NCBI GenBank assembly: GCA_964416385.1
Contig: CAYQDW010000049.1
Location: forward strand, 1 to 18,717
Reading direction: 5' to 3'
Origin: JAUHWL01 sp964416385
GTDB taxonomy: Bacteria > Bacteroidota > Bacteroidia > Flavobacteriales > Schleiferiaceae
DNA length: 18,717 nucleotides
Part shown: positions 6,947-14,683 of the stretch, in pieces
How positions within the stretch are numbered: position 1 is the stretch's first letter
How the letters are laid out: each line of letters begins with the position of its first letter
Translations under genes and position numbers: made by a program
Notes under the pieces: model-generated
What the model saw: only the letters and a program-made list of their open reading frames with translations
What the model was told of the DNA's origin: nothing
Database searches by the model: none

Positions 6947-7879
6947 ATGAAAAATCTTTTACTATCTATTTTTTTAGCCTTTGGCCTTATGGCACATGCT
7001 CAAAATGATTCGGCAACCGCTAAGGCTTGGGCGTGGAGTGGCTTATATAGTGCCAGCATGACACAAACCAGCCTGAGCAATTGGGCAGCGGGTGGTAATA
7101 ACAACATCAACATTAATGGTCTCTTAAAGCAGATGGGGGTTTACACAAAAGGCCATTGGACCTGGTCTAACCTTCTTGAAGCCAACTTTGGCTACAACTT
7201 TCAACCCAACCTCAACAACAAAACTGATGATAGACTAGAATTTACCAGCAGGGTAGATCGACAGTTTGCGGAGTCTAAATGGTCTACCAGCGCATTCGCT
7301 AATTTCCGCACCCAATTTGCCGATGGTTTTAGCAAGCCAGAAGACACCGTGCGCATATCAACATTCATGGCGCCTGCCTACCTTACCTATGGTTTGGGTG
7401 CTACGTATAAACCCCGTAAAGGTTTCTCTGTGTACGTTTCACCTGTTACAGTTAAGCAAACTATTGTAATAGACGAAACGCTATCCGCCAACAATCAATT
7501 TTATGATCGGGCAGCACCAAATGTGCGTTCTTTAAGCAATGGCGGCACCTATCGTACAGAGATGGGGGGTTACTTAGACCTTATCTACAACAAATCTTTT
7601 TCACCTAACCTTGAAGTGGCTACCAAGCTCAACCTGTTCAGCAACTTTTTAGACAAACCGCAAAATATTGATGTAAACTGGGAAACCATTCTATTGATGA
7701 AAGTTTACAGCTACCTCACCGTAAGCCTACAATTGCAACTCATGTATGACCATGACATTAACGTGCGCTATGCTGGCGGTATTGAAACACCTGATGGCGC
7801 CTTTAACGCTCCGGGTACGCAGTTTAAGCAGATTTTGGGCGTAGGTGTTGCTTATACGTTTGGTGCTTATAAAAAGTAA
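6947..7879 (+). CDS. DUF3078 domain protein, probable outer-membrane barrel
   Basis: A 310-residue protein with a signal peptide (residues 1-18, ending MAHAQ) and a DUF3078 domain, a Bacteroidota family of unknown function. Typical features are the early W.WSGLYSASMTQTSLSNWAAGG segment with GGNNNININGLL, the DDRLEFTSRVDRQFA strand, YGLGATYKPRKGFSVYVSPVTVKQT, and a final strand ILGVGVAYTFGAYKK. Alternating aromatic and polar strands point to an outer-membrane beta-barrel (inference). It lies 23 bases after the crotonase gene on the same strand and may be co-transcribed; a weak own-promoter match (TTG 6901-6903, 17 bases, TAAATTTT) overlaps the end of the crotonase gene. Its stop is 3 bases from that of the convergent DUF2461 gene, with no visible terminator hairpin between them. 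Confidence 0.88.
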   Translation: MKNLLLSIFLAFGLMAHAQNDSATAKAWAWSGLYSASMTQTSLSNWAAGGNNNININGLLKQMGVYTKGHWTWSNLLEANFGYNFQPNLNNKTDDRLEFTSRVDRQFAESKWSTSAFANFRTQFADGFSKPEDTVRISTFMAPAYLTYGLGATYKPRKGFSVYVSPVTVKQTIVIDETLSANNQFYDRAAPNVRSLSNGGTYRTEMGGYLDLIYNKSFSPNLEVATKLNLFSNFLDKPQNIDVNWETILLMKVYSYLTVSLQLQLMYDHDINVRYAGGIETPDGAFNAPGTQFKQILGVGVAYTFGAYKK

Positions 7880-7882
7880 ACG

Positions 7883-8557
7883 CTAGATGTTTTGCCCGGT
7901 AGCATCGCGAAAAAACTCGCGTATTTGTGCCGAGGCTTCATAATACTTGAGTACGTTTTGTAAAAGCGCCTCTTGCGTTATTTGTGTTGCCGGTAAATTC
8001 GCCTGATAGTAAAATTGTTTATTAAACAACAACGGTTCAACCTCAGCCGCCGCTGCAAGATGCTTATCTAGGCGTTTGTTTTTTTCGCCCTTTAACCCGC
8101 CATAAAACTTTAAAAACTGCGGATCTGAATATGCTTTTTTAAAAGCCTCCAGATGGTCTGCAATGTGGTCGCGTACATCTGCCAACAAAGACTTGTCTGG
8201 CATATACAGGCCGCCATAAATGCCGATATGTTCTGGCGTTAACTCAAGGTAGAGGCCGGGGTATTCCATTTGTTTTCTGCCTCTTGGGGCAATTAACGCA
8301 CTTACCTGTACTTTATATGGGGTTTTATCTTTTGAAAAACGGATGTCGCGATTAATACGGAAAATGCAGTCTTTGGGCTCGCAGAGCAATTCAGGCTCGT
8401 TCTTCCGCATTTCAGCAATCAAATCACCCACAAAGCGCTCAAAGGGTTTTTTAACTTCTTTCTCATAACGCTTGCGGTTGGCATCAAACCACTCTTTGTT
8501 GTTGTTGGCACCCAGTTCTTTAAAAAACGCAACAAATGCTGGCGTAAAGTATTGCAT
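7883..8557 (-). CDS. DUF2461 (TIGR02453 family) protein
   Basis: A 224-residue cytoplasmic protein of the DUF2461/TIGR02453 family, found widely in bacteria and of unknown function. Seen motifs are the N-terminal FTPAFVAFFKELGANNNKEW with FDANRKRYE, the core FRINRDIRFSKDKTPYK at about residues 68-84, then GLYLELTPEHIGIYGGLYMP. There is no signal peptide and the length is normal. It is a single gene, convergent with the DUF3078 gene (3-base gap). A -7-like TACCTTTA exists upstream (8584-8577, minus strand) but lacks a well spaced -33 element. Confidence 0.9.
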   Translation of the reverse strand: MQYFTPAFVAFFKELGANNNKEWFDANRKRYEKEVKKPFERFVGDLIAEMRKNEPELLCEPKDCIFRINRDIRFSKDKTPYKVQVSALIAPRGRKQMEYPGLYLELTPEHIGIYGGLYMPDKSLLADVRDHIADHLEAFKKAYSDPQFLKFYGGLKGEKNKRLDKHLAAAAEVEPLLFNKQFYYQANLPATQITQEALLQNVLKYYEASAQIREFFRDATGQNI

Positions 8558-8652
8558 GACTTGTTTTTTATCTGGATAAAGGTAAGTTTATCTTCCCACC
8601 ATTACAGCGCACAACCCAACTTGTATTGACTTTAGCAGTGATAAAAAATACG

Positions 8653-8683
8653 TTTGATAATTTTTAAAATTGATTTTTCTTTG
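8653..8683 (+). promoter_or_regulatory. predicted Bacteroidota-type promoter of the beta-barrel gene at 8708
   Basis: TTTG (8653-8656), a 19-base spacer and TTTCTTTG (8676-8683) match TTTG-N19-TAnnTTTG with one mismatch. The ATG at 8708 is 24 bases downstream. An upstream in-frame ATG at 8654 lies inside the -33 element, so it is unlikely to be the start. Confidence 0.5.
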
Positions 8684-8707
8684 AGCGTAGATAATAACAC
8701 TACAACG

Positions 8708-9745
8708 ATGACCACTACACTACGTCACTTCCTTGCCTTAATTTTAGCGAGCCTCTTTATTTCACCGCTTTTTGCCCAAGAAGAACCACGTACCATTACT
8801 GCAGATGATGGCACCTCTTTTACCTATAGGTTGCTTGATAATAGACCAGAAAATTTTTCAAAGTGGAGTGTTATTGGTGGTGGAATTTTTATGCTCAACG
8901 CTAAACACATCACACCAAAACTAACCGCCTTTAGTCAGTTTCAAATAACAAAAGGCCTGTATGTAAAGGGTGGTGCAGAATATGGCTTTCCCATTTCTCC
9001 AAACAATGTGGGCGATCTTGAGAACAAAGATTTACGTCAGTACCGCAAGTTCTATTTTAGTTGGCATGCTGTGGGAGGTGTGCGCTTATTCCATGATGTA
9101 AAAAAGAAGCCTGTTACCATCATTATTGATGAAAAGCCTGATGGTATACGCGATGGCGCTATGGTGACAAAGGTGTATTACCGCAATGAAAGGGTGGATG
9201 TTTCTCGCCATCTCAACCTACAAATAGGTGTTGACCAATGGCAGCGCAGATTGCCCGGAACACTCCCAACCTTAGAGAACATTAGCGGGGATGTAGACGC
9301 GCAAGGCAATCCGCTAGTTTACAGAGCCACAAACATAGAAAACACGAATATTCGCGTTGGCCTAGAATGGCGCACAACAACATTTAACATAAAAGAGATT
9401 AACGGTGAAAGCAAACCCGATTACCAAGACGTATCATTCTACTTTCATGCGCTCATCCCCACTGCCGCACCAAACGTAAATGTAGTGGCGCGCGGTGGCG
9501 ATAACTTTGATTTTTCATATACCTATGAACCAGTAACAACCGGCTATTCGCCGTTAGAACTGACTAACTTCGGCTACCTTATAGGCATGACTGCTATAAA
9601 TTCACATGACTTTTCTCGGAGAATGCTCTTTGGTTTTGAGCTCGGCCAACTCCCCGGCCCAAAGTCTACAAAGCCACGGTCTAATTTTTACTTCGGATTT
9701 AATTTTGGTCTCGGATTTGGTTCAAACTTGCGAAAACAGAAATAA
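8708..9745 (+). CDS. predicted outer-membrane beta-barrel protein, family not recognised
   Basis: A 345-residue exported protein. The start at 8708 is chosen because it gives a standard signal peptide (MTTTLRHFLALILASLFIS, cleavage near LFAQ); the frame is open to ATG 8654, but that adds 18 residues of atypical sequence and overlaps the promoter match. After the signal comes a short non-barrel segment (TADDGTSFTYRLLDNRPENF), then amphipathic strands with Gly/Tyr/Phe turns, such as FSQFQITKGLYVKGGAEYGF, and a last strand NFYFGFNFGLGFGSNL followed by a basic RKQK tail. That end would need the final Phe-rich strand rather than the extreme C-terminus to serve as the barrel signal. I do not recognise the family. 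It stands alone, about 120 bases ahead of the E1 gene, with no strong terminator between them. Confidence 0.7.
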   Translation: MTTTLRHFLALILASLFISPLFAQEEPRTITADDGTSFTYRLLDNRPENFSKWSVIGGGIFMLNAKHITPKLTAFSQFQITKGLYVKGGAEYGFPISPNNVGDLENKDLRQYRKFYFSWHAVGGVRLFHDVKKKPVTIIIDEKPDGIRDGAMVTKVYYRNERVDVSRHLNLQIGVDQWQRRLPGTLPTLENISGDVDAQGNPLVYRATNIENTNIRVGLEWRTTTFNIKEINGESKPDYQDVSFYFHALIPTAAPNVNVVARGGDNFDFSYTYEPVTTGYSPLELTNFGYLIGMTAINSHDFSRRMLFGFELGQLPGPKSTKPRSNFYFGFNFGLGFGSNLRKQK

Positions 9746-9866
9746 GCACCAAGCCTGGTAACCCAAGCGCCTAACTGTTGGTAGAACCTATTCTTGAGAG
9801 GGTGGTTTTTACCTGAGATTTCGTTATGGGTTTACGATATTTGTGCTTCTTTAAAAACCCAATCTT

Positions 9867-11963
9867 ATGAGCGATGTGGCGAATGTGACGACACAGCATG
9901 ATGTAGATATTGACGTTTTGCTTTCGGCTTTCAAGAAAATGGCACTTGCCAAATGCATGACAGAGATTTATGAAGAAAACAAAGCCGTTACCGCAAAATA
10001 TGTGCACGCCACTAGCCGCGGACATGAAGCCATTCAACTGGCCTGCGGCATGCAATTGCTGCCACAAGATTGGCTTTCGCTCTACTATCGCGATGATTCT
10101 TTTTTGTTGGCCATAGGTATGCGGCCGTATGATTTAATGCTGCAGTTAATGGCCAAGCGCAATGACCCGTTTTCTGGCGGAAGAACCTATTACAGCCATC
10201 CCAGCCTTAACGACCCAGACAAACCAAAAATCCCTCATCAAAGCTCTGCAACAGGCATGCAAGCCATCCCCACTACAGGTGTTGCAATGGGTATCGCCCT
10301 AAAAGAAATTTACAAACTAGAAGATCATCATACCAACCAAAAGCCCGTTGTTGTTTGTAGCATTGGTGATGCTGCCATGACAGAGGGTGAGGTTGCAGAG
10401 GCCCTCCAAATGGCCGCTTTGAAACAATTGCCCATCATTTATTTGGTGCAAGACAACGGGTGGGACATCAGCGCGACAGCCGCAGAAACGCGTGCACAAA
10501 ATGCCGCAGAATACGCAAAAGGCTTTCACGGCATAGAAACCCGCAGCATAGACGGCACAGACTTTAGTACTTGTTGGCAGGTAATGCATGAGGTGATTGA
10601 TACTGTGCGCAAAGAGCGCAGACCATTTTTGGTACACGCTACCGTGCCGTTGTTAAACCACCATACCTCTGGCGTGCGCATGGAGTTTTACCGCCATGAC
10701 CAAGATGAACTTGCTGAAGCAAAAGGCAGAGATCCGTATCCTAAGCTTAGAGCTTTACTGCAAGCTAGGGGTGTTTCTGAAGATGATATTGTTACCATTG
10801 AAGAAGAGGCTTTTAATACCGTAAAAATCGATTTTAACGAGGCAATGAAGGCCGAAGATCCTCGGCCAGAAGACCTCTTAGACCACTATTTTGCACCAAC
10901 CCCTGTTACAGAAGAAAAAGGCGTAAGAGAACCCGCGGGGCGCGAAAAAACCGTCATGGTAGACGCTGCACTTTTTGCCATAAAAGAACTCATGCACAAA
11001 CATCCCGAAGCTGTACTTTATGGCCAAGATGTGGGTGCGCGTATTGGTGGTGTGTTTAGAGAGGCGGCTACATTGGCACAAACCTTTGGCGATGACCGCG
11101 TTTTTAATACGCCCATTCAAGAGGCTTTTATTGTGGGTAGCACGGTGGGCATGAGTGCCGTTGGGCTTAAGCCTATAGTAGAGGTACAATTTGCAGATTA
11201 TATCTGGCCAGGATTAAACCAGTTGTTTACAGAGGTTTCTAGAAGCTGTTACCTGACCAATGGCAAGTGGCCTGTGAGCATGATTTTGCGCGTGCCTATT
11301 GGCGCTTATGGTTCTGGCGGCCCATTTCACAGCAGCTCAGTAGAAAGTGTGGTAACCAACATTCGTGGGGTAAAGGTGGCTTATCCAAGTACGGGCGCAG
11401 ATTTAAAGGGGTTGATGAAGGCTGCTTTTTATGACCCGAACCCCGTGGTTATGTTAGAGCATAAGGGCCTGTATTGGAGCAAAATAAAAGGAACTGAGTT
11501 GGCCAAAACGATTGAGCCAGACGAAGAATACATCATCCCCTTTGGCAAAGGACGCATTGCCTTGCAGGCGCAGCAAAGCCACATAGATGCTGGTACATCT
11601 GTACTCATTGTTACTTATGGCATGGGGGTTTATTGGGGCTTAAATGCGGCCAAAGACCACCCTGGCCAGGTGGAGGTGTTAGACCTGCGCACGCTTATCC
11701 CTTGGGATCATGATTTGGTTTTTGCCCGCGCCAATGCACATGGGCGCATACTTGTGCTTTCTGAAGAACCCGATGGGCCAACTATTGGACGCGCCATAGC
11801 GGGAAAAATTCAGGAAGAGTGCTTTACGCAGCTAGACGCTCCTGTGGTATTTATGGGCTCTGTAGATACACCAGCCATACCGCTAAATAGCACTTTAGAA
11901 GCTACCATGCTGCCCAATGCAGAAAAGGTTAGCGCAAAAATCTCGGAAATGTTGGCTTTTTAA
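9867..11963 (+). CDS. 2-oxoacid dehydrogenase E1, fused alpha and beta subunits
   Basis: A 698-residue thiamine-diphosphate enzyme that decarboxylates a 2-oxoacid and passes the acyl group to a lipoyl E2, in the cytoplasm. Residues about 15-345 are the E1-alpha part, with RGHEAIQLACG (51-61), the YYRDD segment (73-77) and the ThDP/Mg motif GDAAMTEGE (168-176) ending in QDN (195-197). Residues about 360-698 are the E1-beta part: LYGQDVGARIGGVF, NTPIQEAF with the catalytic-type Glu419, and GSGGPFHSSSVES with His488. Separate subunits of about 330-400 residues are usual; the single-chain form is common in Bacteroidota. Substrate preference is not decidable from sequence; a branched-chain or related 2-oxoacid is likely (family inference). 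No E2 or E3 gene is adjacent. A weak -7-like GATATTTG lies at 9836-9843. Confidence 0.9.
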   Translation: MSDVANVTTQHDVDIDVLLSAFKKMALAKCMTEIYEENKAVTAKYVHATSRGHEAIQLACGMQLLPQDWLSLYYRDDSFLLAIGMRPYDLMLQLMAKRNDPFSGGRTYYSHPSLNDPDKPKIPHQSSATGMQAIPTTGVAMGIALKEIYKLEDHHTNQKPVVVCSIGDAAMTEGEVAEALQMAALKQLPIIYLVQDNGWDISATAAETRAQNAAEYAKGFHGIETRSIDGTDFSTCWQVMHEVIDTVRKERRPFLVHATVPLLNHHTSGVRMEFYRHDQDELAEAKGRDPYPKLRALLQARGVSEDDIVTIEEEAFNTVKIDFNEAMKAEDPRPEDLLDHYFAPTPVTEEKGVREPAGREKTVMVDAALFAIKELMHKHPEAVLYGQDVGARIGGVFREAATLAQTFGDDRVFNTPIQEAFIVGSTVGMSAVGLKPIVEVQFADYIWPGLNQLFTEVSRSCYLTNGKWPVSMILRVPIGAYGSGGPFHSSSVESVVTNIRGVKVAYPSTGADLKGLMKAAFYDPNPVVMLEHKGLYWSKIKGTELAKTIEPDEEYIIPFGKGRIALQAQQSHIDAGTSVLIVTYGMGVYWGLNAAKDHPGQVEVLDLRTLIPWDHDLVFARANAHGRILVLSEEPDGPTIGRAIAGKIQEECFTQLDAPVVFMGSVDTPAIPLNSTLEATMLPNAEKVSAKISEMLAF

Positions 11964-11999
11964 AAGGCGTTTATAGGCGTATTATGATATGATGTGTCC

Positions 12000-12476
12000 T
12001 CATTGGCAATGCCTATTGGCACCGCTGGTTGCTGCCCAAGCGTTTGGCTTTCCTGCCCCTTTAAAACCCATAGATTGTACCAGCCCTATCCCAGCATCAT
12101 AGAGTTGGTAAGACGGAAAACGCGGATCAGAGTTATAATCCATGTGTACGTGAATATTACCTAATGCCTTGAGCTGTTCTGCCACTTTTACGGAGTATGC
12201 AACTTCATACCACAAACGGGTAAAGCGGTCTTTTGGGCGCGGTAGCGAAAACTTTGTGTACAACTCCCAAACACCACGGCCAACATCCCACAGGCAAATC
12301 ACCGTAGAATATTTTACCGTTTTGCCGTTGGTTTTACTATCTGTGCCCACATATATTTCACCCTTTGGATGCTGGTTGAGCCAGCTTTTTACAAACAAAA
12401 TGAAGTCGTTTACAGCTACGCCTCCTGAAGTGCGAAATATGAGCTTCTCGGGGTCAATATCTTCTGCATCAATCAT
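12000..12476 (-). CDS. YkuK (DUF458) RNase H-like fold protein
   Basis: A 158-residue protein of the YkuK/DUF458 family, predicted to have an RNase H-like fold; its biochemical role is not established. The start at 12476 (MIDAEDIDPEKLIFRT) is preferred over an in-frame ATG at 12515, which adds 13 hydrophobic residues (MLLFRVHFPIF) with no counterpart in the family. Acidic residues in RNase H-like positions are Asp46 (YVGTDSK), Glu91 (LWYEVAY) and Asp113 (HVHMDYN). The C-terminal KPNAWAATSGANRHC matches the usual KPxAWAA end, so the protein is complete. It is convergent with the E1 gene (36-base gap). The region upstream, 12477-12660, has no supportable gene. Confidence 0.85.
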   Translation of the reverse strand: MIDAEDIDPEKLIFRTSGGVAVNDFILFVKSWLNQHPKGEIYVGTDSKTNGKTVKYSTVICLWDVGRGVWELYTKFSLPRPKDRFTRLWYEVAYSVKVAEQLKALGNIHVHMDYNSDPRFPSYQLYDAGIGLVQSMGFKGAGKPNAWAATSGANRHCQ

Positions 12477-12616
12477 ATAGCCGAAAATAGGGAAGTGCAC
12501 ACGGAAAAGCAACAACCAAAGGCTACGCAGACTTCAATTTTTCGTTATCGCTATGTATCGCCAGAAGCTTGGGCTGAACAGTCTTTCTTATAAAGCCCGT
12601 ACATCAACCGGCAAAT

Positions 12617-12651
12617 GGTACAATTTCGGAATTCAATTCCAATATTGTACC
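12617..12651. repeat. 35-bp interrupted inverted repeat
   Basis: GGTACAAT (12617-12624) pairs with ATTGTACC (12644-12651), and nested inside GGAATT (12628-12633) pairs with AATTCC (12635-12640) around a single central C (12634). The three-base segments between the arms mostly do not pair. It begins 10 bases beyond the aminotransferase stop in the direction of its transcription. No T-run follows on either strand, so it is not a classical rho-independent terminator. Confidence 0.75.
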
Positions 12652-12660
12652 CAATAAAAT

Positions 12661-13812
12661 CTAAATCGCCCGTAAAATCTCCCCGGCCCTGTCTAGGGTT
12701 TCATCCTGCTTGGCAAAGCAAAAACGCAGCACGTGGTTGTGCACAGGCACATTGTAAAACACTGAAATCGGGATAGCTGCGATGCCGTGTTCTTCAATAA
12801 GGCGAATGGCAAAATCTGTGTCTTTTTCGTCACTAATTGCAGAATAGTCTAACAACTGAAAATAGGTGCCCGAACAGGGTAGCAACTTAAAACGCGACCC
12901 TTCTACGGCTGCTCTAAACCGATCACGCTTAGCCTGGTAAAACGCACTTATATTATAATTCTCTGGCCTTTGAAGGAATTCAGCAAATGCATATTGAATA
13001 GGCGCATTTACACAGAAAACCTCATATTGATGTACCTTTCTAAACTCTCGCATAAGGTTTTCTGGGGCAAGCACGTAGCCCATCTTCCAGCCGGTAACAT
13101 GAAAGGTTTTACCAAAGCTAAATACAATGAAGCTGCGCTCTGCAAGTTCTGGCCTCGTGGCAATACTAACGTGTGGTTGGTCATCAAAGGTGATGTGCTC
13201 ATACACCTCATCACTTAACAGCAAAATATTGCTGTTTTTTACCAGTGCCGAAAGCTGGTCTAAATCTGTTGCCGAAAGCACCGCACCTGTTGGGTTGTGC
13301 GGAGAGTTTATGATGATGAGCCTGGTGCGCAGAGTGATCATCTTTTTTACCTCATCCCAGTCTATATGATAATCTGGATGCTTCAGTTTAACATACACCG
13401 GGATGCCACCATTTAATTCTACAAAAGGGGCATAGCTATCATACGCTGGCGTAAAAATGAGTACCTCGTCTCCTTCTCTTATTAGGCTAGAGATGGCTGT
13501 AGCAATACCTTGTGTGCCACCAGCGGTTATGGTAATTTCAGTGTCGGCATCGTAACTAAGGCCATATAAACGCGCTACCTTTTGGCTAATGGCCTCGCGT
13601 AATGCTGGCACACCCGCAAGTGGTGCATACTGATTTTTGTCGGCTAGCATAAACTTGTTTACCAGGCCAATTAATTCCCGCGAAGCCGGAAAATCTGGAA
13701 ACCCTTGAGACAGATTCAAGGCATTATGTTGTTGCGCTAACGCGCTCATTTTGGTAAAAATGGTGGTGCCTATCTGAGGCAGTTTACTCGTTAAAGAGCC
13801 TTTATATTCCAT
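12661..13812 (-). CDS. PLP-dependent aminotransferase, methionine/kynurenine type
   Basis: A 383-residue class I/II (fold type I) aminotransferase. The overall pattern matches YbdL-like methionine aminotransferase and kynurenine aminotransferase III: LNLSQGFPDFPA near the N-terminus, NQYAPLAGVPALREAI, ITAGGTQGIATAI, NSPHNPTG (169-176), SDEVYEH (200-206, PLP-binding Asp201) and SFGKTFHVTGWKMGY with the Schiff-base Lys235. A C-terminal Arg (VLRFCFAK) fits the carboxylate-binding position. It would use PLP to exchange amino groups between amino acids and 2-oxoacids in the cytoplasm. The start at 13812 (MEYKGSLTSKLP) is preferred over ATG 13848, because the longer form would begin inside the terminator region and adds 12 atypical residues. 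It lies downstream of sdhB but across a strong terminator, so it probably has its own promoter. Confidence 0.9.
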   Translation of the reverse strand: MEYKGSLTSKLPQIGTTIFTKMSALAQQHNALNLSQGFPDFPASRELIGLVNKFMLADKNQYAPLAGVPALREAISQKVARLYGLSYDADTEITITAGGTQGIATAISSLIREGDEVLIFTPAYDSYAPFVELNGGIPVYVKLKHPDYHIDWDEVKKMITLRTRLIIINSPHNPTGAVLSATDLDQLSALVKNSNILLLSDEVYEHITFDDQPHVSIATRPELAERSFIVFSFGKTFHVTGWKMGYVLAPENLMREFRKVHQYEVFCVNAPIQYAFAEFLQRPENYNISAFYQAKRDRFRAAVEGSRFKLLPCSGTYFQLLDYSAISDEKDTDFAIRLIEEHGIAAIPISVFYNVPVHNHVLRFCFAKQDETLDRAGEILRAI

Positions 13813-13837
13813 ATTTTGTTTAAAGATTAGGCAGAAA

Positions 13838-13859
13838 AAACCCCGCACGTGCGGGGTTT
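13838..13859 (-). terminator. rho-independent terminator of the sdhCAB operon
   Basis: A perfect 22-base palindrome with an 11-base half-site (AAACCCCGCAC and its complement). On the minus strand it is followed by more T (six T in all, then CTG). It begins 24 bases after the sdhB stop and ends before the aminotransferase start, so it closes the sdh transcript. The A-tract on the other side could let it act on plus-strand transcripts too, but no plus-strand gene ends here. Confidence 0.85.
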
Positions 13860-13882
13860 AGGTAATAACTTTTTTTAGGCCT

Positions 13883-14635
13883 TTACTTGGCCGTAGTAAT
13901 TGATGCTGATAAGAAATCGCGGTTCATGCGGGCAATGTTCTCTAGGCTGATGCCTTTTGGACATTCTACCTCGCAAGCGCCGGTATTGGTACAATTACCA
14001 AAACCTTCTAGGTCCATTTGATTAACCATATTTAGCACGCGTTCTTTGGTTTCTGGCTGCCCTTGGGGCAACAGGCTAAACTGGCTAACCTTTGCACTTA
14101 CAAACAGCATGGCACTTGAGTTTTTGCAGGTTGCTACGCAGGCGCCACAACCAATACACGTTGCCGCATCAAATGCGCGGTCTGCGTCTTCTTTAGGCAC
14201 CGGTATGGCGTTTGCATCTAAGGTATGGCCACTGGTGTTTACAGAAATATAACCCCCTGCTTGCTGTATGCGATCAAAAGCGCTGCGGTCAACCATAAGG
14301 TCTTTAATAACCGGGAATGCTTTGGCGCGGAAAGGCTCAATATAAATGGTATCTCCATCATTAAACTCGCGCATGTGCAATTGGCAAGTTGTAATCCTGC
14401 GGCCTGGACCATGCGGTTCGCCATTGATAAACATTGAGCAAGAACCACAGATACCCTCACGACAGTCGTGATCAAATACCACAGGCTCTTGTCCTTTTTC
14501 GATTAGCTGTTCGTTAAGTACATCCATCATCTCAAGAAACGACATATCATCGCTTACATCGCTGATGCTGTAATCAACCATTTTACCTTTCTCTTTTGGG
14601 CCGTTTTGGCGCCATATTTTAAGTTTAAGATTCAT
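13883..14635 (-). CDS. sdhB: succinate dehydrogenase/fumarate reductase iron-sulfur subunit
   Basis: A 250-residue iron-sulfur subunit carrying electrons from the flavin of SdhA to the quinone site. An N-terminal ferredoxin-like domain has the [2Fe-2S] ligands Cys58, Cys63, Cys66 (CREGICGSC) and Cys84. The C-terminal domain has C160-IGCGACVATC-170 and C215TNTGAC221EVEC225P: by family rule Cys160, 163, 166 and 225 bind [4Fe-4S], and Cys170, 215 and 221 bind [3Fe-4S]. All cluster ligands are present. The sequence fits the subgroup that pairs with a single di-haem cytochrome b (as in epsilonproteobacterial and Bacteroidota enzymes) rather than the E. coli type. It is the last gene of sdhC-sdhA-sdhB, 48 bases after sdhA, and is followed by the terminator at 13838-13859. 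Confidence 0.96.
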   Translation of the reverse strand: MNLKLKIWRQNGPKEKGKMVDYSISDVSDDMSFLEMMDVLNEQLIEKGQEPVVFDHDCREGICGSCSMFINGEPHGPGRRITTCQLHMREFNDGDTIYIEPFRAKAFPVIKDLMVDRSAFDRIQQAGGYISVNTSGHTLDANAIPVPKEDADRAFDAATCIGCGACVATCKNSSAMLFVSAKVSQFSLLPQGQPETKERVLNMVNQMDLEGFGNCTNTGACEVECPKGISLENIARMNRDFLSASITTAK

Positions 14636-14683
14636 CTTTTGCTTTTTTAGTCAGCTTTGAATGGTACGCGTTCTACGTTAAAC

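Noticed and set aside
8654..8707. In-frame upstream ATG of the beta-barrel gene
   Set aside because: It would place residues ahead of a standard signal peptide and start within the -33 promoter element.
9786..9815. Possible terminator hairpin (AACC ... GGTTTTT) after the beta-barrel gene
   Set aside because: The stem is only four paired bases with an imperfect extension, too weak to call.
10878..11189. 103-codon minus-strand frame inside the E1 gene
   Set aside because: It is a shadow of a conserved coding sequence, rich in Tyr, His and Asn as is common for reverse frames.
12169..12480. 103-codon plus-strand frame opposite the YkuK gene
   Set aside because: It is antisense to a well supported gene, with no family features and low-quality composition.
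12477..12515. Upstream ATG of the YkuK gene giving a hydrophobic N-terminus
   Set aside because: Family members begin near MIDAEDIDPEKL. The added 13 residues are too short for a signal peptide and have no counterpart.
12571..12598. GGGCT ... AGCCC hairpin
   Set aside because: The arms are five bases with a long loop and no T-run; it could be chance.
13813..13848. Upstream ATG of the aminotransferase
   Set aside because: It begins in the sdh terminator region, and the extra residues are not part of the family.
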